Assembly: GCA_005887735.1 (NCBI GenBank)
Contig: VBII01000044.1
Location: 1 to 33,331 of the forward strand
DNA length: 33,331 nucleotides
Reading direction: 5' to 3'
Origin: Chloroflexota bacterium
GTDB lineage: Bacteria; Chloroflexota; Dormibacteria; Dormibacterales; Dormibacteraceae
This document shows, piece after piece, positions 14,652 to 23,489 of the stretch; the first letter of the stretch is position 1; every line of letters starts with the position of its first letter. The notes under the pieces were generated by a model. It was not told where the DNA came from, made no database searches, and worked only from the letters and a program-made list of their open reading frames with translations. Both the position numbers and the translations under genes were made by a program.

Positions 14652-15818
14652 TCAAAGTACCGCGAGCGCGATCTGGTTGTGCAGGTCGAGGCCGCGGCGC
14701 GTGGGAACGATCCGGCCATCCACGCGCCGGACCAGGCCCTGGCGCTTCAGGCGATTGAGCTCGCGGTCGAAGCCCGCCGGCGCGGCCATGCCCTCCGCGG
14801 TGCGCAGGCCCAGCATCAGCGACTCGGCTGCCGCCTTGCGCGGATCGAGCTCCTCGCCGTCGGCTTTGGGGACCGGCGCCGCGGCGATGTAGTCACGAGG
14901 CCGCACGATGTTCCACCATCGCCACGCGTTCGCGCCGTCGGTGGCGTAGGAATGCGCGCCCGCGCCGGCGCCGTAGACCGGCCGGCAGCGCCAGTAAGCC
15001 TGGTTGTGGCGCGACTCGAAACCCCCGCCGCGAGCCCAGTTGGAGACCTCGTAGCGGTGATAGCCGGCGGCTTCCATCTCGGCACACGCCGCGTCGAGCT
15101 GGTCCCACTGCAGGTCGGTCTCGACCTCCGGCAGCGTGCCCTCCGCGCGGCGGCGATGAAGCAGGGTTCCTTCCTCGAACGAAAGGCAGTAGGTCGACAC
15201 ATGATCGGGACCCAGGGCGATGGCCCGTCGCAGCGTGTCGAGCCATGTTGGGAGGCTCTGGTATGGCACCGCGTAGATCAGGTCGATGCTGATGTTTGCC
15301 ATGCCTCCCTCACGGGCGAGACCGAACGCATGGGTGGCCTGAGCGGCGTCGGTCCTGCGCTCCAGCACCGCCAGCGCGCGCCGGTCGAATCCCTGCACGC
15401 CAAGGCTCAACCGGTTGACCCCACCTTCCTGCCAGGCGGCGATCTTGGACTCGTCCGTGCTGGCGGGATTTGCCTCCAGGGTCACCTCGGCGTCGGGCGC
15501 CACGTTGAAATTCGCCCGGATGAAATGCAGCAGCCTCGTTGCCAGCGGGGCCGGCAGCAGGCTTGGCGTCCCGCCGCCGAGGTAGACCGTCTCGAGCTGC
15601 TGGAAGGGATACCGCTCGCGAGCGAAGATCAGCTCGCGCTCCAGCGCGTCGACATAGTCCGGCATAAGGCGATCCATCCCGGCGTAGGCGTTGAAATCGC
15701 AATAGCCGCACTTGTGCTTACAAAAAGGAATGTGGATATAGAGGTGCCGGAAAGCCTGCAATCCCCTCTCCCCATAGGGGAGAGGGCTAGGGAGAGGGGC
15801 GTGCAAAGAAGTAGTCAT
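14652..15818 (-). CDS. hemW: Radical SAM heme chaperone HemW
   Basis: A 388-residue HemN-like protein. The radical-SAM cluster motif is CKHKCGYC (Cys33, 37, 40) preceded by LYIHIPF; YLGGGTPSLL and a HemN C-terminal domain follow. The TIM-barrel and C-terminal regions are of normal length. HemW binds heme and inserts it into target proteins; it is often misnamed oxygen-independent coproporphyrinogen oxidase. Its ATG overlaps the preceding stop (ATGA), but the first 20 residues are encoded by a palindromic repeat and are not part of the family. A TTG at 15761, preceded by the repeat-derived GGGAGAGG, would give the usual N-terminus (about 369 residues) and may be the real or an additional start. 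Confidence 0.93.
   Translation of the reverse strand: MTTSLHAPLPSPLPYGERGLQAFRHLYIHIPFCKHKCGYCDFNAYAGMDRLMPDYVDALERELIFARERYPFQQLETVYLGGGTPSLLPAPLATRLLHFIRANFNVAPDAEVTLEANPASTDESKIAAWQEGGVNRLSLGVQGFDRRALAVLERRTDAAQATHAFGLAREGGMANISIDLIYAVPYQSLPTWLDTLRRAIALGPDHVSTYCLSFEEGTLLHRRRAEGTLPEVETDLQWDQLDAACAEMEAAGYHRYEVSNWARGGGFESRHNQAYWRCRPVYGAGAGAHSYATDGANAWRWWNIVRPRDYIAAAPVPKADGEELDPRKAAAESLMLGLRTAEGMAAPAGFDRELNRLKRQGLVRRVDGRIVPTRRGLDLHNQIALAVL
15764..15802. repeat. Palindromic repeat inside the hemW 5' end
   Basis: A perfect ten-base stem CCCTCTCCCC/GGGGAGAGGG with a three-base loop (15764-15786), followed by a second related arm CTAGGGAGAGGGG to about 15800. On the coding strand it is read as the residues PLPSPLPYGERG. 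This type of intergenic palindrome is widespread in high-GC bacteria; here it lies within the annotated coding frame. Confidence 0.75.
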
Positions 15819-16138
15819 ACGCCCTTGATGGTGTACCGCTGCCCGCGCGCCGCCTCCAGCTCACGTTTCAGGTGATCGACCGCCTCCCGATCATTGGGCA
15901 CCAACTCCTTGATCCGCTGAGCGATGCGGTCCTCGGTTCGCGCGATCTGCCTGCCGATCTGCTCCACGTTCGCGTTCTGCGACCGGTAGCGCTCGCGCTT
16001 GCGCCAGAGGCGCGCGTGCTCCTCGCGCAGGTCGGCGACCGACCGCCGCACCTGGCAGTCCAGGCACCGCCCATCCCTGGTCTGCGTGCTCGCCACCTGC
16101 TTCCCGCAGTCGCGGCAGAAGACAAGAATCCCGGTCAC
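15815..16138 (-). CDS. Small zinc-ribbon protein with coiled-coil tail
   Basis: A 107-residue protein. Cys8/Cys11 (CRDC) and Cys25/Cys28 (CLDC) form a zinc-ribbon knuckle pair at the N-terminus. The remaining about 75 residues are highly charged and helical, consistent with a coiled coil. The GTG start overlaps the ybaK stop and the TGA stop overlaps the hemW ATG, so the three genes are translationally coupled. No specific family is recognised. A role next to HemW or the ribosome is possible, but there is no direct evidence. Confidence 0.8.
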   Translation of the reverse strand: MTGILVFCRDCGKQVASTQTRDGRCLDCQVRRSVADLREEHARLWRKRERYRSQNANVEQIGRQIARTEDRIAQRIKELVPNDREAVDHLKRELEAARGQRYTIKGV

Positions 16139-16584
16139 TTGAGGTCCACCACCATCGCCTTACTAAGTTCCCGCAGGCGCTCGGGTTGAATCTCGAACAC
16201 CGAGTCTGGCCGCCCGGCGGCCGCCCAGACCACCCCGTAACCGAACAGGTCGCGGTCCATGTACACGGGCACGTCGGTGGCGTGGCCGAAAGGCGGGACT
16301 CCGCCGATCGCGTAGCCGGTGGCCGTGCGGGCAGTGTCCGCGTCCGCCTTGGCCACCGGTTCCCCGGCGACCGCCGCAAGGCGGCCCTCATCGAGCCGGT
16401 TGGCTCCGCTGACCAGCGCGACCACCGGCCTGCCGGCTGCGATGAAGACAAGCGACTTCACGATCTGACCCACGTCGCACCCGACCGCGCCCGCGGCGTC
16501 CACCGCGGTGCGCGTGCCCTGGGGAAACTCCCGCACCGTCACCCCGAAGTCCGTGCTCGCCAGCCACGACTCGAATCGGTTCAC
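16135..16584 (-). CDS. ybaK: YbaK/EbsC-type aminoacyl-tRNA deacylase
   Basis: A 149-residue protein of the YbaK/ProX-like editing-domain family, which hydrolyses mischarged tRNAs such as Cys-tRNA(Pro). Visible signatures are QIVKSLVF with the catalytic-type lysine, ALVSGANRLD, and the Gly-rich loop GYAIGGVPPFGH followed by MDRDLF. The start is GTG at 16584. It is the first gene of the ybaK / zinc-ribbon / hemW overlapping set. It is divergent from the epimerase gene across 59 bases that include an AT-rich TTTTATAT stretch suitable for a promoter. The exact tRNA specificity cannot be read from sequence. Confidence 0.88.
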   Translation of the reverse strand: MNRFESWLASTDFGVTVREFPQGTRTAVDAAGAVGCDVGQIVKSLVFIAAGRPVVALVSGANRLDEGRLAAVAGEPVAKADADTARTATGYAIGGVPPFGHATDVPVYMDRDLFGYGVVWAAAGRPDSVFEIQPERLRELSKAMVVDLK

Positions 16585-16643
16585 GGATATAAAAGATAGG
16601 TCGCGGTTGCAAAACCCCGGTCACGGGCCACACTCTTGTCCGA

Positions 16644-17624
16644 ATGCTCAGCGCGCCAACGCGGGTCGTCGTCACCGGAGCCGCCGGCTTCATCGGCTCG
16701 CACCTCTGTGAGCGATTGCTCTTGGCGGGCCATGAGGTGGTCGGGATCGACAGCTTCAGCGACTACTACGAACGCGAACGCAAGGAGCAAAACCTCGGCG
16801 TCGCCCGCGCGCACGACAACTTCACCCTCGAGGAGACCGACCTCGTCGAGGCGGACCTGAAACGGATCCTGAACGGGGCGACCGTCGTCTTCCACCTCGC
16901 GGGCCAGCCAGGAGTGCGGCCTAGCTGGGGAGGCCACTTCGACCGCTACGTGCACGACAACATCGTCGCCACGCAGAGGCTTTTGGAATCGCTGCGCGAC
17001 ACGCACGTCGACAGGCTGGTGTTCGCGTCGAGCTCCTCTGTCTACGGCGACGCCGAGATGTTTCCCACCAAGGAGACCGCGCTTCCGCGACCAGTCTCGC
17101 CGTACGGCATGACCAAGCTGGCGGCCGAGCACCTCACCTTCGTCTATATGCGCAACTTCGGCATCCCCGCGATCTCGCTGCGCTATTTCACGGTGTACGG
17201 CCCGCGCCAGCGCCCTGACATGGCGTTCTGCCGATTCATGGAGGCGCTGGTCGAGGAGCAGGAGATCGAGGTGTTCGGCGACGGCGAGCAAACCCGCGAG
17301 TTCACCTACGTGTCAGACGCCGTGGACGGAACCGTGAAGGCGGCGTCGGCCGACGTCGTCGGCCACATCATCAACCTCGGCGGTGGCAGCCGCGTCACGG
17401 TAAACCGCGTGCTGGACACTTTGGAAGACATCAGCCGGATCAAGGTCAGGCGCCGGCAGCTGCCGGCTGCGCCGGGTGACCCGCGTCACACCGGCGCGTC
17501 GATCAATCTTGCCCGCGAGAAGCTGGGCTGGGAACCGCGCGTGTCGCTGCGCGAAGGCCTGGCGAAGCAGTGGGAATGGTTCCTGGCGATGTCGCCGGAG
17601 AGCCCCAGGGTCTCCCGTACCTAG
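16644..17624 (+). CDS. NAD-dependent UDP-sugar epimerase (GalE/UDP-glucuronate epimerase type)
   Basis: A 326-residue extended short-chain dehydrogenase. The NAD site is GAAGFIGSH (12-20), followed by GIDSFSDYY, HLAGQPGVRPSW, the catalytic serine region SSSSVYGD (about 130-136) and YGMTK (Tyr154, Lys158). PRQRPDMAFCRF and EFTYVSD are typical of UDP-glucuronate 4-epimerase and its relatives. It would supply an epimerised UDP-sugar for cell-surface polysaccharide. It is a single plus-strand gene between ybaK (divergent) and a lipoprotein gene (convergent); the stop codons of the convergent pair overlap in CTAG. The exact substrate is not certain. Confidence 0.9.
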   Translation: MLSAPTRVVVTGAAGFIGSHLCERLLLAGHEVVGIDSFSDYYERERKEQNLGVARAHDNFTLEETDLVEADLKRILNGATVVFHLAGQPGVRPSWGGHFDRYVHDNIVATQRLLESLRDTHVDRLVFASSSSVYGDAEMFPTKETALPRPVSPYGMTKLAAEHLTFVYMRNFGIPAISLRYFTVYGPRQRPDMAFCRFMEALVEEQEIEVFGDGEQTREFTYVSDAVDGTVKAASADVVGHIINLGGGSRVTVNRVLDTLEDISRIKVRRRQLPAAPGDPRHTGASINLAREKLGWEPRVSLREGLAKQWEWFLAMSPESPRVSRT

Positions 17625-18682
17625 CGCAGCCCGCCCAGGGCAAGCTTCCAGGCCAGAGCCGTCGACTTCATCGGGTCCTCACACTCTCTCGACGCGGCTT
17701 CGCCGTCGGTGCTCGACTTGCACACCACCAGTGCGCCATATTTCCCCGACGCAAAGACGTAGTGGTACACACCTGCGGCAGGTGATCCTCCGATGGAGAG
17801 ATAGGCGCCACCGATGCCATTTGAATCTGGCGTGCCGGGGCTGAACGCTTTGGCCCAATCAGCTGCATCGGCACTGGTGGGAAACGTGAGGAGGCCGGTC
17901 TGCACCTCCATGTGCGTGTCGTTGTTCAACGCATAGTCGCCGTACGCGAAGTCGTTGATGCCGCCGCCGCGCATCAACGCCAGGATGGGGTCGGGTATAG
18001 CGGCCAGGATCATGACGACAAACGATTCGACGGGAAGTTGTGTCGACCCCAGCAAGGTTATGTCCAGCCCGGGAGGCGGGAGCAGGTTCGGGTCGACGGA
18101 AGTGGACTTGGCGTGTAGCTTGCTCAGGTCTTTCAGTCCCGCTACGAACTTGCTCGCGTTCTTGCCCAGCTGCGTCACAGTCGGAATCGCGTCCTTACGT
18201 GTCCAGACGATCTGAACCACGACCTGGCCGACGCGGACAAAGGTCCGGGTTGCGAACGGCGCGGCACTGCTTCCTTGCAGGCCGTAGTAGAGGACCTGAT
18301 CGCCGACCTTCGGACTCGTTGGTGAAGTGCCGTAGGCGTTCTGGTACTCGGTCATTGCAGACGTCGCCGAAGACGTCTTGTCGTACACCGTGTAGCGCGC
18401 CAGCATCTGCTCGGCGGTGCCCAGGTGGACGTAGGGCTGGCTGACCCAGAATCGAACGGTGGTCGGGGTGCTCATCGAATCGAGCGGCAACACCCCGAAG
18501 GTGGGTGTGCCGACCCACCAGTCGTTGTCCCCCAGCAGCTTCCGCACGTCGGCCTGGTTCGGGACGACCGAGTAGATGTCGGCCGGCTTGCCGTTGAAGC
18601 CTCCCGCAACGAGCGACGCGCAGGATGCACCGACCATCGCGAGGGCGAGCAGAACCGCGAATCGCGGCGCGCTCCTAGTCAA
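17621..18682 (-). CDS. Hypothetical lipoprotein
   Basis: A 353-residue exported protein with a lipobox VGASC (Cys21). The mature part has no motif I recognise. It contains [20 protein letters not shown], repeated surface-type Ser/Thr-rich stretches, and a C-terminal half with a [18 protein letters not shown] segment. The tyrosine-rich alternation suggests two similar beta-rich halves, each perhaps a sensor or binding module of the kind seen in actinobacterial lipoproteins. The TTG start overlaps the lepA stop by eight bases. Co-transcription with lepA is likely, but a functional link is not implied. Confidence 0.8.
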   Translation of the reverse strand: MTRSAPRFAVLLALAMVGASCASLVAGGFNGKPADIYSVVPNQADVRKLLGDNDWWVGTPTFGVLPLDSMSTPTTVRFWVSQPYVHLGTAEQMLARYTVYDKTSSATSAMTEYQNAYGTSPTSPKVGDQVLYYGLQGSSAAPFATRTFVRVGQVVVQIVWTRKDAIPTVTQLGKNASKFVAGLKDLSKLHAKSTSVDPNLLPPPGLDITLLGSTQLPVESFVVMILAAIPDPILALMRGGGINDFAYGDYALNNDTHMEVQTGLLTFPTSADAADWAKAFSPGTPDSNGIGGAYLSIGGSPAAGVYHYVFASGKYGALVVCKSSTDGEAASRECEDPMKSTALAWKLALGGLR

Positions 18683-20456
18683 GCTTGAGCACCGCCATGA
18701 ACGCCTCTTGCGGAATCTCGACTGCGCCGACTCTTTTCATTCGCCGCTTGCCTTCCTTCTGCTTTTCCAACAGTTTGCGTTTGCGGGTGATGTCTCCGCC
18801 ATAGCATTTCGCGAGAACGTCCTTCCGGATCGCGGAAATGGTCTCCCGAGCGACCACCTTGCCGCCGATCGCCGCCTGGATCGGCACCTCGTACATCTGG
18901 CGCGGAATGATCGACTTCAGCTTCTCCACCAGGCGGCGCCCCTGCGCCTGGGCCTTGCTGCGGTGGGTGATCAGGGAAAGCGCATCGACCGGCTCGCCGG
19001 CCACCAGCACGTCCAGCTTGACCAGGTCACCCTCGCGGAAGCCGATCATCTCGTAATCCATCGATGCGTAACCCTTGGAGCGTGACTTCAGCTGGTCGTA
19101 GAAGTCGTGGATGATCTCGCCAAGCGGGATCTCGTACTCGAGGACGACGCGGTCACCGGGCCGGTGCTCGAGATGCTTGAAGGCGCCGCGCCGCTCCTGA
19201 CAGAGCTCCATCATCGGGCCCACATAAGTGGACGGGACGATGATCGACAGCTTCACAAACGGCTCGGAGATGGACTCGATCAACGTCGGGTCCGGCAGCA
19301 GGGCGGGGTTGTCGACCTCGATCACCTCACCGCGCTTCAGCAGTACCTGGTACTCGACCGTCGGCGCGGTCGTGATCAGGTCGAGCTCGAACTCGCGCTC
19401 CAGTCGCTCCTGGACGATCTCGAGGTGGAGAAGGCCCAGGAATCCGCATCGAAATCCAAACCCCAGCGCGGCCGAGTTCTCGGGCTCGTAGGACAGCGCC
19501 GCGTCGTTGAGCTGCAGCTTCTCCAGCGCCTCTTTCAGGTCGGAGAACTGGTCGGACTCGGTCGGAAAGAGACCGGCGAAAACCATCGGCTTGACCTGCC
19601 GGTAGCCGGGCAGCGCGATGGTCGCGCCGTGCTCGGCGGCGGTGATGGTGTCGCCCACGCGAGCGTCGACGACGTTTTTGATCGCCGCGATCACGTAGCC
19701 GACTTCGCCTGCGGTCAGCTTCTCGGCTGGCCGCGGTCGAGGCGCAAACCAGCCTACTTCGTCGACGTCGTGGATCTTGCCCGTGTTCATCATCCGGATC
19801 CGTGACTTCGGAACGATCTCGCCGTCGACGACGCGCACGTACGTGATGACGCCCCGGTACGCGTCGTAATGCGAGTCGAAGATCAGCGCGCGCAGCGGCT
19901 TGGACGGATCGCCACGCGGCGGCGGCACGCGCGTCACCACGGCCTCGAGGATCTCCTCGGTGCCGATGCCCAGCTTGGCCGAGGCGAAGATGACCTGCTC
20001 GCGCGGGATTCCCGTCACATCCGAGATCTCCTCGGCAACCATCTCCGGCTGCGCGGCGTCGAGGTCGATCTTGTTGACGACCGGCACGATGGTCAGCCCG
20101 GCTTCGACGGCCTGGTACAGATTGGCGAGCGTCTGGGCCTCGATGCCCTGCGCCGCGTCAACGACCAGGATCGCCCCCTCGCACGCCGCTAGGGACCGCG
20201 AGACCTCGTATGCGAAGTCGACGTGGCCGGGGGTGTCGATGAGATTGAGCTCGTAACTCTGCCCGTCATGAGCCGGGTAGGTCATGCGGACCGCCTGCAG
20301 CTTGATCGTGATCCCGCGCTCGCGTTCCAGGTCCATCGTGTCGAGGACCTGGTCCTGCATCTCCCGCTGGCTGATCGACCCGGTGTGCTCGAGCAGCCGG
20401 TCCGCCAGCGTCGATTTGCCGTGATCGATGTGGGCGATGATGCAGAAGTTCCGCAC
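18675..20456 (-). CDS. lepA: Elongation factor 4 (LepA), ribosome back-translocase GTPase
   Basis: A 593-residue translational GTPase: AHIDHGKST (G1), DTPGHVDF (G3), NKIDLD (G4), then EF-G-like domains II, III and V and the LepA-specific C-terminal domain with [20 protein letters not shown]. It acts on stalled 70S ribosomes. The GTG at 20456 is the last plausible start before the family core ([12 protein letters not shown]). The frame stays open upstream (residues [11 protein letters not shown]), so the true start may lie a little further out and overlap the divergent membrane-protein gene. Confidence 0.97.
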   Translation of the reverse strand: MRNFCIIAHIDHGKSTLADRLLEHTGSISQREMQDQVLDTMDLERERGITIKLQAVRMTYPAHDGQSYELNLIDTPGHVDFAYEVSRSLAACEGAILVVDAAQGIEAQTLANLYQAVEAGLTIVPVVNKIDLDAAQPEMVAEEISDVTGIPREQVIFASAKLGIGTEEILEAVVTRVPPPRGDPSKPLRALIFDSHYDAYRGVITYVRVVDGEIVPKSRIRMMNTGKIHDVDEVGWFAPRPRPAEKLTAGEVGYVIAAIKNVVDARVGDTITAAEHGATIALPGYRQVKPMVFAGLFPTESDQFSDLKEALEKLQLNDAALSYEPENSAALGFGFRCGFLGLLHLEIVQERLEREFELDLITTAPTVEYQVLLKRGEVIEVDNPALLPDPTLIESISEPFVKLSIIVPSTYVGPMMELCQERRGAFKHLEHRPGDRVVLEYEIPLGEIIHDFYDQLKSRSKGYASMDYEMIGFREGDLVKLDVLVAGEPVDALSLITHRSKAQAQGRRLVEKLKSIIPRQMYEVPIQAAIGGKVVARETISAIRKDVLAKCYGGDITRKRKLLEKQKEGKRRMKRVGAVEIPQEAFMAVLKLD

Positions 20457-20465
20457 CAGCGCCTG

Positions 20466-20792
20466 GTGCTGCTTGCGATCGGAGTGCTGCTTTGCGCTGC
20501 CGGGCTGGCGCTTCTGGTGAACCTCTTGGGGGCCGGCGATTACGTCATGCGGAGGGTCACATCCAGGTATCTCGGCAGCCTGCCGCCCGGCTTCGCCGCG
20601 TCCAAACGGGGCTTTCGGATCTACGCCACCCTTGTGCTGGCGGTCGGCCTGATGTGCGTCGGATTGAGCCTTGTCGAGCGGGCGCTGCCCCTGGCGGCCG
20701 GGCTGATCGTGCTGGGCGCCGTGGTTTTCGGCATCGCCTCGGTGGTCGCCATCGCCGGCGAGGTCGAAACGGCTCGCCGGCCCAAGAGTTGA
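20466..20792 (+). CDS. Small membrane protein of unknown function
   Basis: About 108 residues with three to four hydrophobic helices: a first one right after the start ([21 protein letters not shown]), then after a loop ([23 protein letters not shown]) two further segments ([19 protein letters not shown] and [24 protein letters not shown]). The proposed GTG start at 20466 is only nine bases from the lepA start on the other strand; the frame is open further upstream, but that part is antisense to lepA. The family is not recognised. It converges on rsmE with 27 bases between stops. Confidence 0.65.
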   Translation: MLLAIGVLLCAAGLALLVNLLGAGDYVMRRVTSRYLGSLPPGFAASKRGFRIYATLVLAVGLMCVGLSLVERALPLAAGLIVLGAVVFGIASVVAIAGEVETARRPKS

Positions 20793-20819
20793 GCCGCATC
20801 AAAAGTCCGCATGGTCTGA

Positions 20820-21491
20820 CTAGCCGCCGCGGGAGGCCAGGGCGATCGACAGCCCAACCAGCGCCGCGGTGTCCGCGCGCAGGTTGCGCGAGCCCAAAGA
20901 CGCAGTAGTCATCCCGAGCTGAAGCTCCCGCTCCGTCCATCCCCCCTCGGGACCGATGAAGAGCGCGAGGTCGCGTGGGGTCGTCAGGTCGGCCAGCCTC
21001 TGCGGCGATTCTCGCGCCAGCAGCACCGGAAAGTCCTCAGCGCCGATCGCAGCGTCCGCCGACGACGCCGTAAGAACCTCGGGGACCCGAAGACGCGCGG
21101 CCAGCATCGCCGCCTCGCGGCAGATCGTGTTCCATCGCTCCAGCTTCTCGCCGCGGCCGACGCTGCGGTCGGCCTGGAAAATGACGAACGCGTAGGCGCC
21201 GGCCTCGGTGCAGCGCGAAAGGACCAGCTCGAGCGCAGGGGCCGGCAGGTTGGCGATCGCGATCGTGATGCGCGCCGCCGGCTCCGGCTGATGAGGTCGC
21301 TCCGCCACGACGACGCCCTCGACTCGCGTCGTCGAGACCGAATCCAACTGCACGGTCAGCATGAAACCGTCGGGATCGATCACTTCGATCTCCTCCCCGG
21401 GCCGCGCGCGCAGCGAACGGGCGAGGTGTCGCGCGTCGGCGCCTTCGATCACGGCCCGGCCACGCTCGCGCCTGGCAAAGAACGCAGGCAA
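20820..21491 (-). CDS. rsmE: 16S rRNA (uracil1498-N3)-methyltransferase RsmE
   Basis: A 223-residue SPOUT-class enzyme. The N-terminal PUA-like part has HLARSLRARPGEEIEVID. The C-terminal trefoil-knot part has EAGAYAFVIFQADRSVG, the SAM-binding FIGPEGGWTERE (about 177-188) and LGSRNLRADTAAL. It methylates U1498 of 16S rRNA in the 30S subunit. The TTG start lies seven bases after the YCII stop. It is the last gene of the four-gene set beginning with nicotinate phosphoribosyltransferase. Confidence 0.95.
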   Translation of the reverse strand: MPAFFARRERGRAVIEGADARHLARSLRARPGEEIEVIDPDGFMLTVQLDSVSTTRVEGVVVAERPHQPEPAARITIAIANLPAPALELVLSRCTEAGAYAFVIFQADRSVGRGEKLERWNTICREAAMLAARLRVPEVLTASSADAAIGAEDFPVLLARESPQRLADLTTPRDLALFIGPEGGWTERELQLGMTTASLGSRNLRADTAALVGLSIALASRGG

Positions 21492-21498
21492 GCTTCGG

Positions 21499-21816
21499 CT
21501 ACATCACGTTGAAGGTTTCGTAGACCGCGACCTGCGCGCCGCCCTTGATCACAGGGCAGCCCTTCGCCATCTTCGTCGCGGCATCGATCGACGGCGCCTC
21601 GACGATGCTGTAGCCAGACGCGCGCTGGCCGACCGGTCCCTTCGCGACCGTGCCGTCAGGCTTGATCTTGTTCACCGAACCCGAAAATGGGTTGCCGGGG
21701 TCGACGATGGCCGGGCCCAGCTTGGTAAACCATGTCGTCCACTGCTTCATCACGCGAGCCTGCTGCGCCGGCGTTTCTGGCATCGAGCCACCGTAATAGA
21801 CCAACAGATATTTCAT
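21499..21816 (-). CDS. YCII-related (DGPF-type) domain protein
   Basis: A 105-residue single-domain protein. MKYLLVYYGG at the N-terminus, a central FTKLGPAIVDPGNPF, and ASGYSIVEAPSIDAATKMAKGCP with a closing YETFNV match the YciI-like/DGPF fold. The biochemical role of these proteins is mostly unknown; in some species they accompany ECF sigma factors, which is not so here. The ATG overlaps the upstream UDG stop (ATGA) and has no independent promoter room, so it is co-translated. Confidence 0.85.
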   Translation of the reverse strand: MKYLLVYYGGSMPETPAQQARVMKQWTTWFTKLGPAIVDPGNPFSGSVNKIKPDGTVAKGPVGQRASGYSIVEAPSIDAATKMAKGCPVIKGGAQVAVYETFNVM

Positions 21817-22448
21817 TGCTTCGCCCTCCGTGTTCTCTTCGTGGTGGCGACATTCGAACGCAACTCGCTGATCAACGCAAGTGCTGCGTTCAGCCGCTCG
21901 CGGTTCGCCGGCGTGTTGAGCCAGCGGTTCTGTCCGGATGGATGGGGCAGCGGAACGATGACCGGCCGCTCACCGAACCTCTTGCCGATTCGCTCTTCGA
22001 GCGAGCCTGGCCCAATGAAACGGGCGATCGCCATCTGTCCGACGGGGATCAGCACCTTGGGCTGGAGCAGCTTCAGCTCGGCGTCCAGCCAGTGCGCGCA
22101 GTTGGCGACTGCGGCGGGTGGCGGCCGCAGGTCTCCAGTGTTCTGGCGATTGCGCCCGGGGAAGCAGCGCATCAGCGCCGCGATGTAGGTCAGCCGGCGG
22201 AACTCTTCGGCGTCGCGAAACCCTGCGCGCAGCATCCAGCGGTCGAGCTCCTTGCCCGCGCGTCCCGAAAACGGCCGTCGCGACTCACGTTCCATGGGAC
22301 CCGGCGCCTGTCCGACGAGAAGAAACGGCGCTCCCCACTCGCCCTCGAAAGTCGGATTGGCTTCGGGGATGACGCCCTGGTCGGCGCAGACGTGGCAAGC
22401 CCGGCAGGCTGCCTGATGGGCAAGCAGGGCGGTGCGAGATCGAATCAG
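21813..22448 (-). CDS. Uracil-DNA glycosylase, family-4/5-like (Fe-S type)
   Basis: About 211 residues. The active-site motif is GQAPGPME (in place of GExPG), the leucine-loop region is HPSGQNRWLN, and CRACHVC near the N-terminus and a further Cys in MRCFPGRN suit a [4Fe-4S] cluster. It removes uracil from DNA and starts base-excision repair. Upstream of about 22448 the frame continues but has no homology and overlaps the neighbouring gene in antiphase. The only start-like codon at the boundary is CTG, overlapping the upstream stop as CTGA. A KRRIH insertion, as in UdgX, is not present. Confidence 0.85.
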   Translation of the reverse strand: MIRSRTALLAHQAACRACHVCADQGVIPEANPTFEGEWGAPFLLVGQAPGPMERESRRPFSGRAGKELDRWMLRAGFRDAEEFRRLTYIAALMRCFPGRNRQNTGDLRPPPAAVANCAHWLDAELKLLQPKVLIPVGQMAIARFIGPGSLEERIGKRFGERPVIVPLPHPSGQNRWLNTPANRERLNAALALISELRSNVATTKRTRRAKQ

Positions 22449-23455
22449 ATCACGCGAGCCAGGCGGGGGTTCGGCGCAGCGCCGGGAATGCGGCCCCGTT
22501 TGGTCATGGGTTTGCCCGCGATCTCCTTGATATCCGCCGTGAAGGCGATCGGCGGGGCGGAGCTGATCGCCATCCCGACGCCGTACGAGTGAATCGGACA
22601 CTTCGCCGACTCGAACTGGCGAATCCGTTCGGCGTCCAGGCCTCCCGAGACGAAGATGCCGACGTCCGAATGGCCGGCCCCATCGAGCCGCGCGCGGACC
22701 TCCTTCACCAGGTCGACGGTGACTCCCCCTCGCTCGCCCGGCGTGTCAAGGCGGACTCCCCGCAGGCGCTTGCCCAGCGCCTCCGCGACGCGAAGCGATT
22801 CCTCCGCCTCGTCCTTGAACGTGTCGACCAGCACGATGCGCAGCACGTCGTCTCCCATGTTCTTGTCGAACGCCAGCGCCGCTTTCACGGTGTCGCCGAA
22901 CAGAAGGATCATCGAGTGCGGCATGGTCCCCGACGCACCCTCCAGCCCGGCGAGCTGCGCCCCAAGGGGTGTTGCGCAGCCGGCGCACCCGCCGACGACG
23001 GCCGAATACTCCATGGTCGGACCGATGAGCGGGTGGACATGCCGGGCGCCGAAGCTGATCACGCGCTTTCCGTTCGCGGCGTCCACGACCTCGCGCGCGG
23101 CGGTCGCCCAGCCGGTGCAGCTCGAAAGCATGCCGAGCAGCGCCGTCTCATAGACACCGAATCTCGAGTAAGGTGCGCGCACGCGCAGCGCCGTCTCCTT
23201 AGCGCCGATGGCCGCGCCCTCGGCGATCGCGTACGCCTCGTCGCCTTCCTGCAGCACTTCCGTGAGCAACCGCACTGCCTCGGCCACTCCGCACAGCACA
23301 CCCGGGCGGCCGGCGAAGAAATCCATTGCGACGACCGCATCGACGTGTGCGCCGGCGAGGGTTCTCTGCGCGCGCTGGAAGTAGACGTCGGAGGCCGCGG
23401 TGGAGTAATAGGTGAGCAGGTGGCTGCCCGGAGCGAGCGCCGTCACCTGCTTCAT
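22445..23455 (-). CDS. Nicotinate phosphoribosyltransferase (archaeal-type)
   Basis: A 336-residue NAPRTase: it joins nicotinate to PRPP in the Preiss-Handler route to NAD. The N-terminal half has TYYSTAASDVYF, and the central motif SFGARHVHP contains the histidine expected to be phosphorylated. GTMPHSMILLFGD and VDTFKDEAEES follow, then the barrel phosphate loop FVSGGLDAERI and SYGVG. This set of motifs is of the archaeal-type subclass, shorter than PncB of E. coli. It begins at ATG 23455 and opens an operon with a UDG, a YCII protein and rsmE. It is divergent from mrp across 34 bases. Confidence 0.93.
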   Translation of the reverse strand: MKQVTALAPGSHLLTYYSTAASDVYFQRAQRTLAGAHVDAVVAMDFFAGRPGVLCGVAEAVRLLTEVLQEGDEAYAIAEGAAIGAKETALRVRAPYSRFGVYETALLGMLSSCTGWATAAREVVDAANGKRVISFGARHVHPLIGPTMEYSAVVGGCAGCATPLGAQLAGLEGASGTMPHSMILLFGDTVKAALAFDKNMGDDVLRIVLVDTFKDEAEESLRVAEALGKRLRGVRLDTPGERGGVTVDLVKEVRARLDGAGHSDVGIFVSGGLDAERIRQFESAKCPIHSYGVGMAISSAPPIAFTADIKEIAGKPMTKRGRIPGAAPNPRLARVI

Positions 23456-23489
23456 GCCGCATTGAACTTAGCAGCCCCGGTAACATCCC

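Noticed and set aside
14679-15875. Plus-strand frame of about 398 codons
   Set aside because: Antisense shadow of hemW.
16585-16643. Divergent promoter between ybaK and epimerase
   Set aside because: An AT-rich TTTTATAT stretch is present, but the -35 spacing and distance to the GTG do not support a confident call.
22449-22601. Upstream extension of the UDG frame to ATG 22601
   Set aside because: The extra 51 residues overlap the end of the nicotinate phosphoribosyltransferase gene and have no similarity to glycosylases.
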